Of a DNA stretch of 64,000 nt, positions 1-7,500 are shown one piece after another; within the stretch, counting starts at the first letter, position 1; each line of letters opens with the position of its first letter. The translations under genes and the position numbers were made by a program. Source of the DNA: Mariprofundus ferrooxydans PV-1 (GTDB lineage: Bacteria > Pseudomonadota > Zetaproteobacteria > Mariprofundales > Mariprofundaceae). The stretch covers positions 217,828 to 281,827 of the forward strand of contig NZ_DS022295.1 in assembly GCF_000153765.1 (NCBI RefSeq). Direction: 5' to 3'. The notes below the pieces were generated by a model. The model did no database searches. It was given only the letters and a program-made list of their open reading frames with translations, and had not been told where the DNA came from.

Positions 1-1
1 G

Positions 2-886
2 GATGACGGCTGCGGCAACGGCCCGCTGAGGATTATGGTGCGCGTGACTATCGCAGGGGAGACGGCCTGCGTGGATTTTACCGGCACAGATTTGCAGACT
101 ACCGGGCCGGTCAACTGCCCGCTGGCGGTGACGGCGGCCAGCGTATTTTATGTCTTCCGCTGCCTGATGCCGAAGCATGTGCCGCAAACAGCGGCCGTAT
201 TTGAACCGATTACGATCACGACAGAAGCAGGCTCTCTGGTGCATGCCGGAGAGGGTGCGGCGGTGGCTGCCGGCAATGTGGAGACCAGCCAGCGCATTGT
301 CGATGTGCTGCTCGGTGCACTGGCGCAGGCTATCCCTGAGCGCATACCGGCAGCCGCGCAGGGCACGATGAATAATGTGATTTTCGGCGGTGGTGATCAG
401 GCCGATAATACATGGGTTTATTATGAGACGCTGGCCGGCGGCATGGGTGCACATGCATCGGGTAACGGACTCTCCGCCGTGCAGTGTCATATGACCAATA
501 CAAAGAACTCTTCCATTGAAGTGCTGGAAATGCACTATCCGCTCAGGCTGCGGGCTTATGCGCTGCGCCATGGCTCCGGCGGGGCAGGTCTGCACCATGG
601 TGGCGACGGGCTGATTCGTGAGTGGGAAGTGTTGGAGGGTTGCCATCTATCCTTGCTCAGTGAGCGGCGCACGAATGCCCCCTGGGGGTTGGCAGGTGGT
701 GAAACGGGACGAAGTGGTATCAACAGCATCTGCCGCGATGGTGTGTGGTCGGCTCTGCCGGGCAAATGCACGACCCGTTTGATGGCGGGTGATCGGTTGC
801 GTGTGGAAACCCCCGGCGGCGGCGGTTACGGATTAAGCCGTGAAAACGAACATCAGGACAGCGATCATGATCATACTGGCAATTGA
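2..886 (+). CDS. Hydantoinase B / oxoprolinase beta-type subunit, 5' end outside window
   Basis: The frame is open from the first bases of the window, so this is the C-terminal part (294 residues) of a longer protein. The segment matches the HyuB/oxoprolinase family: the stretch around VDFTGTDLQTTGPVNCP near its start, a GNVETSQR motif, and the glycine-rich ending GGGGYG typical of these proteins. Family members, with a HyuA partner, hydrolyse 5-oxoproline or N-methylhydantoin-type cyclic amides using ATP. The specific substrate cannot be told from this fragment, and the HyuA partner would lie to the left of the window. The 3' end overlaps the start of tsaD by 20 bases, which suggests co-transcription. 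Confidence 0.85.
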   Translation, partial: DDGCGNGPLRIMVRVTIAGETACVDFTGTDLQTTGPVNCPLAVTAASVFYVFRCLMPKHVPQTAAVFEPITITTEAGSLVHAGEGAAVAAGNVETSQRIVDVLLGALAQAIPERIPAAAQGTMNNVIFGGGDQADNTWVYYETLAGGMGAHASGNGLSAVQCHMTNTKNSSIEVLEMHYPLRLRAYALRHGSGGAGLHHGGDGLIREWEVLEGCHLSLLSERRTNAPWGLAGGETGRSGINSICRDGVWSALPGKCTTRLMAGDRLRVETPGGGGYGLSRENEHQDSDHDHTGN

Positions 887-1913
887 ATCTTCATGCGATG
901 AAACGGCAACGGCCCTGTATGACGGGGATCTGGCGAGCGGCAGCGGTCGTATCCTGGGCGAATGTATTGCCTCGCAGATCGAAACCCACGCCCGCTTTGG
1001 CGGTGTGGTGCCGGAAGTGGCATCGCGTGAGCATCTGGCCGCTTTGCCGCCGATGGTGGATGAGATCATGCAGGAGGCCGGGCTCGGCTGGGCGGATATC
1101 GATGCCATCGCTGTGACAGCCGGCCCCGGCCTGATGGGAGCGCTGCTGGTGGGTGTCTCCTATGCGCGTGCTGCAGGAGCTGTGCACAATATACCGGTGA
1201 TACCGGTGCATCATATGGAAGGGCATCTGCTCGCACCCGGCTTAAGTGGCGAGCTGCCGGCCTTCCCGTTTATCACGCTGCTGGTCTCAGGCGGCCATAC
1301 GTTGCTTGTGCGCGTAGATGGTATTGGCGCCTACAGCCTGATCGGACAGACGCTCGATGATGCTGCCGGTGAATGTTTTGATAAGTCCGCACGCCTGTTG
1401 GGTCTGCCGTATCCGGGCGGACCGGAAGTGGCCCGTCTGGCGCTGAAAGGGGATGCCAAACGCTTCAAACTACCGCGTCCGATGCTGAACAAGGATAATC
1501 TCGATTTCAGTTTTTCCGGCCTGAAAACGGCGGTGATGTATGCCGTGCGCAAGGCCGGCGGCAGCGACGCCCTGGATGATACGGCACGCTGCGATATGGC
1601 GGCTGCCATCGAAGCCTCCATCTGCGAGGTGCTGGTTAAAAAAGCGGTGCGCGCCTGTCGTCAGCAGAATGCACCAAGGCTGGTGATTGCCGGCGGTGTG
1701 GCTGCCAACAGCAGCCTGCGCAAGCTGCTGGCAACCTATGCCGATGAAGTTACCGTATTTCTGCCGGAGCCCAAACACTGCACGGACAATGCCGCAATGA
1801 TCGCCTATGCCGCCTTTGCCCGTTTACGTACCGGCAGCGAAGCTTCCACCGATTGGGATGCGCGCCCCCGCTGGCCGCTGAATGAACAGACCAGAGCGGT
1901 ATCCGCTCCTTGA
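867..1913 (+). CDS. tsaD: tRNA N6-adenosine threonylcarbamoyltransferase
   Basis: TsaD transfers the threonylcarbamoyl group to A37 of ANN-decoding tRNAs in the TsaB-TsaD-TsaE complex. The 348-residue product has the expected family length and starts MIILAIESSCDETA, the standard N-terminus; an in-frame ATG nine codons upstream (840) is less likely because AGGA at 855-858 sits 8 bases before the chosen ATG. The metal-binding HMEGH motif gives H116 and H120, a VSGGHT segment follows, and the late CTDNAAMIA segment carries the conserved Asp. The start lies inside the end of the hydantoinase gene, so the two are probably translated from one message. Confidence 0.96.
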   Translation: MIILAIESSCDETATALYDGDLASGSGRILGECIASQIETHARFGGVVPEVASREHLAALPPMVDEIMQEAGLGWADIDAIAVTAGPGLMGALLVGVSYARAAGAVHNIPVIPVHHMEGHLLAPGLSGELPAFPFITLLVSGGHTLLVRVDGIGAYSLIGQTLDDAAGECFDKSARLLGLPYPGGPEVARLALKGDAKRFKLPRPMLNKDNLDFSFSGLKTAVMYAVRKAGGSDALDDTARCDMAAAIEASICEVLVKKAVRACRQQNAPRLVIAGGVAANSSLRKLLATYADEVTVFLPEPKHCTDNAAMIAYAAFARLRTGSEASTDWDARPRWPLNEQTRAVSAP

Positions 1914-2121
1914 TTTGAACAGGCGAACTTCACGGATATGACCCCTCGGACTCTCAGCCAGGGCGTGAAATTTCGATTTGGAATTGACCTGGGTCTGGGT
2001 CGGTATCCGCAAGCTAGCCAGATGCTTGTTCCTTGTTGGAGGCATCTTGTTCGTCCAGTTCGCATCAAGGAGTGTAATAGACGAAAACTAAAATCATGCT
2101 GTTACATAGTTATATACAGAG

Positions 2122-2143
2122 CTTGACCGCATGCATGGTCAAG
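2122..2143. repeat. Inverted repeat, 7-bp arms
   Basis: CTTGACC and GGTCAAG flank the self-complementary loop GCATGCAT. No T-run follows on either strand, so it is not an obvious terminator. Function unknown. Confidence 0.6.
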
Positions 2144-2179
2144 AGGCTGTCTATGAATACTCGCTTGAGCCCACACAGT

Positions 2180-2247
2180 GTTATGCATAGGTGCCCCAGC
2201 CGACGTCAAAGAGTGACGCGGCTGAGCCTTAATGGTTAGGTAATAAC
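2180..2247. repeat. Long imperfect hairpin with extrahelical bases
   Basis: The core arms CAGCCGACGTCA and TGACGCGGCTG pair over 11 bp with one bulged A and a 5-base loop. Outside the core, GTTAT at the left end and ATAAC at the right end also pair, with weaker matches between (CAT, AGG). The shape recalls an integron attC site, but the end motifs have the wrong polarity (GTT first, AAC last on both strands). It may be a decayed mobile-element end or a structured RNA. Confidence 0.5.
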
Positions 2248-2314
2248 TCTTGGGGGCATGTTTATACTTTTTTCAAACCTTATGAGTATAGGCCTTGCTA
2301 TACTCATTTTGCAT

Positions 2315-2899
2315 CTAGAAAGCACCAAATTTTACTGACTGAAGAAGAGCCAAGCCATCTGCTTCGAAATCGGGATATGTCGTTCCCGGTGGCGCTTTGC
2401 GAGAGAGTTCGACCTGGATTCCGATATTCGGTTTCTGTGGGGAAATACAATGCATGCCAATTACCTCAAGTACGCTGTACTGGCCGCCACGTTTAGCTTC
2501 TGCGCCAAAATCTTTCGATGCAGATTTGTAAATGACGCAGGTTTCCGCACGTTCCTTATACAGTTGTTCACTGTTTCGGATTACCTCAAATCGACCGGTT
2601 TTCGGTTCATTGCTTCGCCCTTCATGCACTGCCTTAAGGAACGCGTCTTTAGAGGCAGGGGGTTGTATGTTGTACACAGAAGAGCTGACAATCATTGTGT
2701 CATTCTTTGGCGTTCCTATTGCCCCGAAAGCGCTTTGATATGTGGATCGCATGATCGTACCCCATTGATATCCTGCAGGTAACACGAAAGAGACTCCTGG
2801 CTGGTTTATTCTTTCACCGCCCTGTGAGAACTGGAAGCTCGGTGCTGTGGCGCAAGAACATAGCAGGAGAGCAAGAATGGAAAGCAATGTGTAGCGCAT
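2315..2899 (-). CDS. Predicted lipoprotein of unknown function
   Basis: A 194-residue protein with a short lipoprotein signal: basic start (MRYT), hydrophobic core and lipobox ending at Cys16 (LLCSC), followed by ATAPS. AAAGGGAT precedes the ATG at a good distance. The mature part is rich in beta-type segments and contains paired cysteines (ETCVIYKS and MHCISP). I do not recognise the family. It stands alone on the minus strand between tsaD and the exporter gene. Confidence 0.75.
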   Translation of the reverse strand: MRYTLLSILALLLCSCATAPSFQFSQGGERINQPGVSFVLPAGYQWGTIMRSTYQSAFGAIGTPKNDTMIVSSSVYNIQPPASKDAFLKAVHEGRSNEPKTGRFEVIRNSEQLYKERAETCVIYKSASKDFGAEAKRGGQYSVLEVIGMHCISPQKPNIGIQVELSRKAPPGTTYPDFEADGLALLQSVKFGAF

Positions 2900-3204
2900 A
2901 AATTAATCCCTTTTAAACATAGTTTACTCATGAGTTATAATGAATATTTTTCCATGCTACCTATCTGGTTCTACCTTTCCGACACAGATGAACAAGAAGG
3001 TAGGGGGTAACTTAAGGAGCGTCAAACGATTAAATTTCGAAGCAGACCGGAGGCCGCGGGTTAGCAGTGCCGCCGCCTGTCGCCTTGTTCCAGTGTATCA
3101 TCATCCCCCGGAAAAAGTGACAGTATGCTAGATTTGAAGAATAGGAAATAAGGGCTCTTACCCCTTTATGGTTATGCAATAGAATCAGGCTCTGGAGTGA
3201 ATAT
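2900..3204. other. Intergenic region upstream of the SMR exporter
   Basis: A 305-base divergent interval between the lipoprotein and SMR genes, presumably holding both promoters. A 7-bp inverted repeat (CTACCTT / AAGGTAG) spans about 2970-3003. I looked for the three known guanidine riboswitch classes because the downstream gene is Gdx-like and could not match any of them. Confidence 0.4.
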
Positions 3205-3528
3205 ATGGCGTGGATTTATCTGGCGGTAGCCGGTGTGTTTGAATGCGGATGGGCAATCGGTATTAAATATACAGAAGGTTTCACCAGAGTTACCCCATCG
3301 GTGCTCACCATCTTGTCCATGATTATCAGCTTCTGGTTACTCTCTGCTGCCATGAAAGACATTCCTGTCGGTACGGCATACGCCGTGTGGACAGGCATCG
3401 GGGCGGTTGGTGTGGCAGTGTTCGGCATGGTTTGCTTCGATGAATCACGCGATATCCTGAGAATCATCTGCCTGCTGCTGATTGTATCGGGAATAGCAGG
3501 TCTTAAACTGGTATCATCGTCATCATAA
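3205..3528 (+). CDS. gdx: SMR-family guanidinium exporter (SugE/Gdx type)
   Basis: A 107-residue four-helix membrane protein of normal SMR length. The essential glutamate is at position 13 (VFECGWAIG), and the segments GFTRVTPSV and [14 protein letters not shown] are typical of the SugE/Gdx branch rather than the EmrE branch. Members of this branch exchange guanidinium for protons as antiparallel dimers in the inner membrane. GGAG at 3194-3197 lies 7 bases before the ATG. It is a single-gene unit with no paired SMR partner. The family is clear; substrate assignment to guanidinium rests on the subfamily motifs only. Confidence 0.88.
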   Translation: MAWIYLAVAGVFECGWAIGIKYTEGFTRVTPSVLTILSMIISFWLLSAAMKDIPVGTAYAVWTGIGAVGVAVFGMVCFDESRDILRIICLLLIVSGIAGLKLVSSSS

Positions 3529-3725
3529 GGTTATGTGCGGCTGCATTTGCAGGGGCAGGGCGGTGCAGCGAACTTGGCTGGTATCAGTCACTCAGCTTCT
3601 TCCTTGTTGATGCTCCGGGCGAAGGTAAATAGTGTGGAGTAGAGTGGTGGCGCTTCACCGCTCTTCTGGTGCCGGTAAGCGTAAATCAGTTGCGACCAGT
3701 GATTTAAAAGGCGAACGGGAGCCTT

Positions 3726-5120
3726 ATGCAAGCAACGATCATTTTTATATACCTGTTCGTGATCCTCATGGTTGGTCTTTGGGCCGGGCGAAATATCAAG
3801 AACATGAACGAATACGCGACTGCAGGCAGATCATTCGGCTTTCTGGCTATTTTCGCGACCCTGTCCGCCTCCTTCATTGGTGGCGGTTTTTCGATGGGAA
3901 ATGCGGAGAAGGTCTTTCTGGTCGGTGTGACCAATATCGTTGCACTGTGGGGGTTCAGCCTGAAAGAGATTCTTGTGGCGCGTTTTATCGCACCCAATAT
4001 GCATCACTATCCCGAAGCGATTTCGGTCGGCGATATCATGGAGCCGGCCTATGGTCGCGAAGCGCGTATTTTCAGCGGCTTGTTCGGTGTGATCCTCTGT
4101 GCCGGTATTCTCGGAGCCCAGATCAGCGCCATGGGTTACATCTTCAATCTCTATCTCGGTCTGGAGCGTATGCTGGGTATCCTGCTGGGTTGCGGTATTG
4201 TGATTGCCTATTCGACAGTGGGTGGCATGCGCGCTGTGGTGTGGACCGACATCATTCAGTTTGTCGTGCTAGCGACGGGCATTCCGCTGGTGCTGTATTT
4301 TGGCATTGAGGATGTGGGTGGCCTTGATGCGCTGTGGCATGCGGTGCCTGCAAATCATCTGGAGCTTCCGGGTGATCCGCTCGCAATGATCGGGCTGGCC
4401 TCGCTGTTTCTGACCTTCCTGCTCGGGGAGACTCTGGTGCCACCCTATGTGCAACGTCTGTTAATCGGTAAAAACAACCGTGAGGTCTGGCGCGGTACCC
4501 TGCTGAGCGGACTCTTCTCTATTCCGTTTTTTGCGGTCACCGGCCTTATCGGTTTGGTGGCGCTGGCGCTGAACCCCTCGCTGGATGCCAATCTGGCGAT
4601 GCCTTATGTGATCCGGGAGGCGCTATCGCCTGCGATGCAGGGCATTGTGATTGCCGCGGTAGTTTCGATCATCATGTCTTCGGCAGACTCATTCCTCAAT
4701 GCGGCGGCCATTGCTTTTAGTAATGATCTGGTACGCCCGTTGCGCAGGCAGCCGCTATCGACCAGGGCATCATTGCGGCTGGCCCGATGGACGACGCTGG
4801 TTGTCGGCGTGCTGGCAGTGATATTTGCGCTCTCCATCAACAGCGTGCTCGACATCCTCATCTACTCCTACAATTTCTGGGCGCCGACAGTACTGGTTCC
4901 GTTGGCGGCGGCACTATTGGGGCTCGGCGTAAGTCGGCGGCGATTTCTGGCCGGCGCTGCTGGCGGCGTGATCGGCGTGTTGGCATGGAAGTATCTGCTC
5001 GCTTCTCCGTTCGGGATTGATGGCCTGGTGGTTGGCACGCTGATGAACCTGATCTGTTTCTTTGCCGTGGATCGGCAATCAGCCGTGCGCCGGCCTGTAG
5101 CGATAGAAGTGCTGAAATGA
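3726..5120 (+). CDS. Sodium:solute symporter family protein
   Basis: A 464-residue polytopic membrane protein of the SSS family. The N-terminal half shows the family signature region (MNEYATAGRSFGFLAIFATL, then ASFIGGG), and a later MSSADSFLNAAAIAFSND segment matches the conserved TM8-9 serine-rich sodium site. About 12-13 hydrophobic helices can be seen. GGGAG precedes the ATG. The substrate cannot be assigned; the length is shorter than PutP. Its 3' end faces the cassette block, whose boundary lies about 44 bases downstream. Confidence 0.85.
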   Translation: MQATIIFIYLFVILMVGLWAGRNIKNMNEYATAGRSFGFLAIFATLSASFIGGGFSMGNAEKVFLVGVTNIVALWGFSLKEILVARFIAPNMHHYPEAISVGDIMEPAYGREARIFSGLFGVILCAGILGAQISAMGYIFNLYLGLERMLGILLGCGIVIAYSTVGGMRAVVWTDIIQFVVLATGIPLVLYFGIEDVGGLDALWHAVPANHLELPGDPLAMIGLASLFLTFLLGETLVPPYVQRLLIGKNNREVWRGTLLSGLFSIPFFAVTGLIGLVALALNPSLDANLAMPYVIREALSPAMQGIVIAAVVSIIMSSADSFLNAAAIAFSNDLVRPLRRQPLSTRASLRLARWTTLVVGVLAVIFALSINSVLDILIYSYNFWAPTVLVPLAAALLGLGVSRRRFLAGAAGGVIGVLAWKYLLASPFGIDGLVVGTLMNLICFFAVDRQSAVRRPVAIEVLK

Positions 5121-5163
5121 GCTGTGATGTGGGGCAGGGTGTCGAGCCGAATGACCTCACTGT

Positions 5164-5226
5164 CTATGGGCTTAAGGGGCGCTCGCGCGATAGCGCGAAG
5201 CGTCCCATTTGAGCCGATTGTTATAT
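5164..5226 (-). repeat. attC site 1 (last cassette; right core incomplete)
   Basis: Read on the minus strand, the first core ATATAAC (5226-5220) contains the TAA stop of the cassette gene. The inner arms GGCTCAAATGGG and CCCCTTAAGCCC pair, with mismatches consistent with extrahelical bases, around the centre ACGCTTCGCGC. The expected closing GTT core is absent: the sequence keeps only the G at 5164 and then runs into ACAGTG. Confidence 0.72.
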
Positions 5227-5547
5227 GTCATTGTTAACCACGCTGAAAATGATAGCCAGACCAACAGTAATCCCAAAGAAAATCCCCCATTGGTAGGCAA
5301 ATGCTTTTTTGTACCTAGACCACCAAGGAATAACACCACCAGCAAATAGTAGAAGCCATAATGCAGCAGGAACAATGATCAGGTTATAAAATGCCGGTGT
5401 TATCACCGCTGCTGAAACCAACCCAATGAAAAAACATTTCCATGTTTCTTTTTTGGAAGGAATAGGTTCGTTTTTTCTCGCTACAGAAATTAGACCTATA
5501 GCTAGTGAAAATATGACAATGCAAAGGAGTATTACTTCTATGACCAT
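5221..5547 (-). CDS. Cassette-encoded small membrane protein, unknown function
   Basis: A 108-residue protein with about four hydrophobic segments (near residues 3-22, 38-55, 57-76 and 85-103) and a short basic loop (RKNEPIPSKKE). It has no recognisable family. The ATG lies only about 19 bases after the cassette recombination point, preceded by a weak AAAGAAAG. The stop TAA is part of the attC first core. This placement marks it as a true gene cassette rather than a chance open frame. Confidence 0.72.
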   Translation of the reverse strand: MVIEVILLCIVIFSLAIGLISVARKNEPIPSKKETWKCFFIGLVSAAVITPAFYNLIIVPAALWLLLFAGGVIPWWSRYKKAFAYQWGIFFGITVGLAIIFSVVNNDI

Positions 5548-5559
5548 GCTTTCTTTGAT

Positions 5560-5628
5560 ATATAACGCTACAGGTAACAGGCGCGAGCGCGTTAGCGCGA
5601 AGCGTCCTCGTTGACCTGAATGTTAGCC
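5560..5628 (-). repeat. attC site 2
   Basis: On the minus strand the cores are GGCTAAC (5628-5622) and GTTATAT (5566-5560). The arm CAGGTCAACGAGG pairs with CCTGTTACCTG leaving a C and a G extrahelical, exactly the asymmetry expected of an attC bottom strand. The centre GACGCTTCGCGC is nearly identical to that of site 1. Confidence 0.82.
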
Positions 5629-6395
5629 CTGTTTGTCGCTATAAACCTCTTTCGTTTGAACCAAAAAATGATTGCACCCAAGGGAATAGATGCCGAAATT
5701 ATCCACGGCGCGAATGGGCCAGCCTCAAACGCTGACGCAGAAAACAACTTGATGCTTAATGGCTGGATGCCAAATTGGCCAGTTGACCAATTAATACTTA
5801 TTGAGCCTATACCCACAAGCACAAAGACAACCCAAAGCCATTTTCTTTTCGGAATCGGAGTGCGAATGCAAAAATAAGTGGTAACCAGAATAAACAAAGG
5901 CGCAAGTACTGCTAAAGCCAGGACAAAGTAGTGCAGAGCGGACTTGCCACCAAGAGTAAATTTGTTCAATTCTTTTTGAGAAGCTTTTGTACGATAAACG
6001 TTGAATCCAATAACCGATAGATTGTCATCTGACTTTTTCAGAACAACATTTGCCAATGCCCAGCCGTCTGAAAAGTGGTACTCGAACGAGAAATTGCCTT
6101 GCCAGTTTCCGTTGACTACATTGACCTGAGATCCGATTAACTCGGTGCTTAGTAAATTTCCGCTTGGAAAATACTTCGCCGCCTCTAAAAGCTTATTATC
6201 AGTAACTTGCGCCTCGATACTCGGATCAATGTATTTCTTGATGGATTCGAAATCCCTCGTTTGCAGCCGATGTAGATAATCTTTCGCAAACGCTGATTCT
6301 TGTTTTGGAATCAGATTGTCCGCCATATCCTGATACGAGCAGCCAGCAATCAACATGAGCACGGCTGCAATTAAGATTGATGTTAATTTCTTCAT
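5592..6395 (-). CDS. Cassette-encoded lipoprotein with C-terminal membrane segments
   Basis: A 267-residue protein. The ATG at 6395 is chosen because AAAAGGAT lies just upstream and it yields a clean lipoprotein signal, MKKLTSILIAAV then LIAGC with Cys19. A longer in-frame start (6428) would begin inside the attC site and is rejected. Residues 20-150 look soluble and extracytoplasmic; about three hydrophobic helices follow (HYFVLALAVLAPLFIL, WLWVVFVLVGIGSI and IISASIPLGAIIFW). The last ten residues (NIQVNEDASR) are read from the attC site itself. I do not recognise the family. Confidence 0.74.
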   Translation of the reverse strand: MKKLTSILIAAVLMLIAGCSYQDMADNLIPKQESAFAKDYLHRLQTRDFESIKKYIDPSIEAQVTDNKLLEAAKYFPSGNLLSTELIGSQVNVVNGNWQGNFSFEYHFSDGWALANVVLKKSDDNLSVIGFNVYRTKASQKELNKFTLGGKSALHYFVLALAVLAPLFILVTTYFCIRTPIPKRKWLWVVFVLVGIGSISINWSTGQFGIQPLSIKLFSASAFEAGPFAPWIISASIPLGAIIFWFKRKRFIATNRANIQVNEDASR

Positions 6396-6409
6396 GACAT
6401 CCTTTTTTA

Positions 6410-6482
6410 GGCTAACGCCAATCATCACGGGTTGCTATGGAGCGGCAGCGGAATAGCAATCCGGTGCATGATTTTGTTATGC
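6410..6482 (-). repeat. attC site 3
   Basis: Minus-strand cores GCATAAC (6482-6476) and GTTAGCC (6416-6410) bound a hairpin in which AATCATGCACCGGATTGCTA pairs with TAGCAACCCGTGATGATT leaving single bases unpaired. The stop codon of the methyltransferase cassette is the TAA of the first core. Confidence 0.82.
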
Positions 6483-7184
6483 CTTTTCTGCGATATAGCC
6501 GCCAAACAAGTACGATTGGTAAAATTTGCAAACATTTGTAAAACCTGTGATTTGCAACAAGTCAACAATTCTTTCCCCTGGTATAAATTGCAAATCGGCA
6601 TCTACATGCTCAAAATCCTTATCTATTTGTTCTTTGTCATCCCTTGTGTTGTATTGGTGGCTTTTCCATGCAGACAGTAACAAGTTGAATTTTTCTGAGT
6701 CTTTTTCCCCTTCAAGGTCAATGAGAACAAACTTGGCACCTTTTTTTAGCTTTGCTGAAATATCCTGAAGGTATGCTTCTTTATCTCCATTGTCTTTCAG
6801 GAATTGCATTACCAGAATTGAAGTGGCGGCATCAAAATTGTTTTCCTTTAATTTGTCAACTTTGCCCTCAACTACATCAATTTTATCAGCTAACCCAAGT
6901 TGGATAATTTTGTTTGTAGAGCTTTTTACCATTTCTGGTGTTGGATCGACACCGATAATATGCCACCCCTCTTGGTTTTCAGCATATGTTACAGCTTCAT
7001 GGCCTGTGCCAATACCGACAACAAGAATTTTAGCATTTTCAGTTAAGTTGTCTTTGAGGAGATAGTATGTCAGATCATGCATTTCACTGTAGCCACGTAT
7101 GACCTTTCGTATTTTCTCATCGTAAACACTGGCATGTTTATCGCCAAAGTGATTTGTGGCATCAAAATCAGTTTTATTTGTCAT
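6477..7184 (-). CDS. Cassette-encoded class I SAM-dependent methyltransferase
   Basis: A 235-residue protein with the Rossmann methyltransferase fold: motif I ILVVGIGTGHE near residues 53-63, the acidic end of strand 2 (IGVDPTPEM), and a motif II/III region (FDAATSILVMQFL, then GAKFVLIDLEGE). The substrate is unknown. Lysine- and AT-rich codon use differs sharply from the chromosomal flanks, in keeping with recent transfer. AAGAAAG is the likely ribosome binding site. The stop codon lies in attC site 3. About 230 bases of leader precede the start, unusually long for a cassette. Confidence 0.82.
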   Translation of the reverse strand: MTNKTDFDATNHFGDKHASVYDEKIRKVIRGYSEMHDLTYYLLKDNLTENAKILVVGIGTGHEAVTYAENQEGWHIIGVDPTPEMVKSSTNKIIQLGLADKIDVVEGKVDKLKENNFDAATSILVMQFLKDNGDKEAYLQDISAKLKKGAKFVLIDLEGEKDSEKFNLLLSAWKSHQYNTRDDKEQIDKDFEHVDADLQFIPGERIVDLLQITGFTNVCKFYQSYLFGGYIAEKA

Positions 7185-7235
7185 CTGTCTTTCTTGTCAT
7201 CTTTTGGTTTCTTTGTTTTTGTTTGGCATAACTTA

Positions 7236-7271
7236 TTAATAGGTATAAGTATCTTTTTGCATGGCGACCAT
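7236..7271 (-). CDS. Possible 11-residue leader peptide
   Basis: MVAMQKDTYTY followed by TAA. It is preceded at 4 bases by the strongest Shine-Dalgarno sequence in the cassette block, GGAGGGAGGG (7285-7276). It ends about 50 bases before the methyltransferase start. The strong site without a long frame suggests a leader peptide or the remains of a lost gene; no function is known. Confidence 0.35.
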   Translation of the reverse strand: MVAMQKDTYTY

Positions 7272-7415
7272 AATACCCTCCCTCCGATTAACTGTGCTTG
7301 AGCATATCTTAGAGCACTTCGAGTAGCAAATTGAAGGAAGCGTTATACTTTTACCCGTAAATATCGTGGTTAGGTAGCGTTAGATATAATCCGGTATATT
7401 GATATTCCTTGTTAT

Positions 7416-7492
7416 ATATAACGCCATCGAATGGCAGAAGTTGGCCGTTTTCAAGAGTGGGTGCTGCCAAGTTTTCGTGCTTAGCGTTACAG
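7416..7492 (-). repeat. Degenerate attC-like site at the array's right end
   Basis: On the minus strand, GTAACG (7490-7485) and GCGTTATAT (7424-7416) form outer arms, and AACTTGGC pairs with GCCAACTT save one base. The spacing of the arms is unequal (11 versus 14 bases), so this is weaker than the other three sites. It begins just after the stop of the M20 gene. It could be a decayed attC or the array's original insertion point. Confidence 0.5.
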
Positions 7493-7500
7493 GCGGCGGG

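Larger units (their letters stand above)
1914..2314. other. Non-coding interval with two hairpins
   Basis: About 400 bases between tsaD and a minus-strand lipoprotein gene. The short open frames here lack family resemblance and good ribosome binding sites. The second half carries two inverted repeats (listed separately). No promoter-terminator pair or transposase remnant is convincing. Confidence 0.5.
5164..7492 (-). mobile_element. Integron gene-cassette cluster without integrase (CALIN-like)
   Basis: Three consecutive minus-strand genes are each followed by a short structured site with attC geometry: outer TAAC/GTTA arms, an inner imperfect stem with extrahelical bases, and a GC-rich variable centre. 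Each gene's stop codon falls inside or next to the first AAC arm, a hallmark of integron cassettes. The genes are AT-richer than the flanks and unrelated to each other. No tyrosine-recombinase integrase gene is present in the window, so the block resembles a cluster of attC sites lacking an integrase. The boundaries are approximate; the right-hand site is degenerate. Confidence 0.78.
7185..7500. other. Leader of the methyltransferase cassette and array end
   Basis: This interval holds a possible 11-codon leader peptide (listed), extra integron-like core motifs on the minus strand (ATCTAAC and ACCTAAC around 7370-7385), and the degenerate attC-like site next to the M20 gene. The unusual length suggests a gene-less or decayed cassette may have been absorbed here. 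Confidence 0.45.

Noticed and set aside
1938..2126. 62-codon open frame after tsaD
   Set aside because: No ribosome binding site, no family resemblance, and the overlapping frames on the other strand are equally open.
2180..2247. A fourth true attC site next to tsaD
   Set aside because: The hairpin shape fits, but the ends read GTT...AAC on both strands, opposite to the AAC...GTT order of attC sites, and no cassette gene ends in it.
5164..7492. Insertion sequence or transposon explaining the AT-rich block
   Set aside because: No transposase gene and no terminal inverted repeats; the attC-type sites explain the block better.
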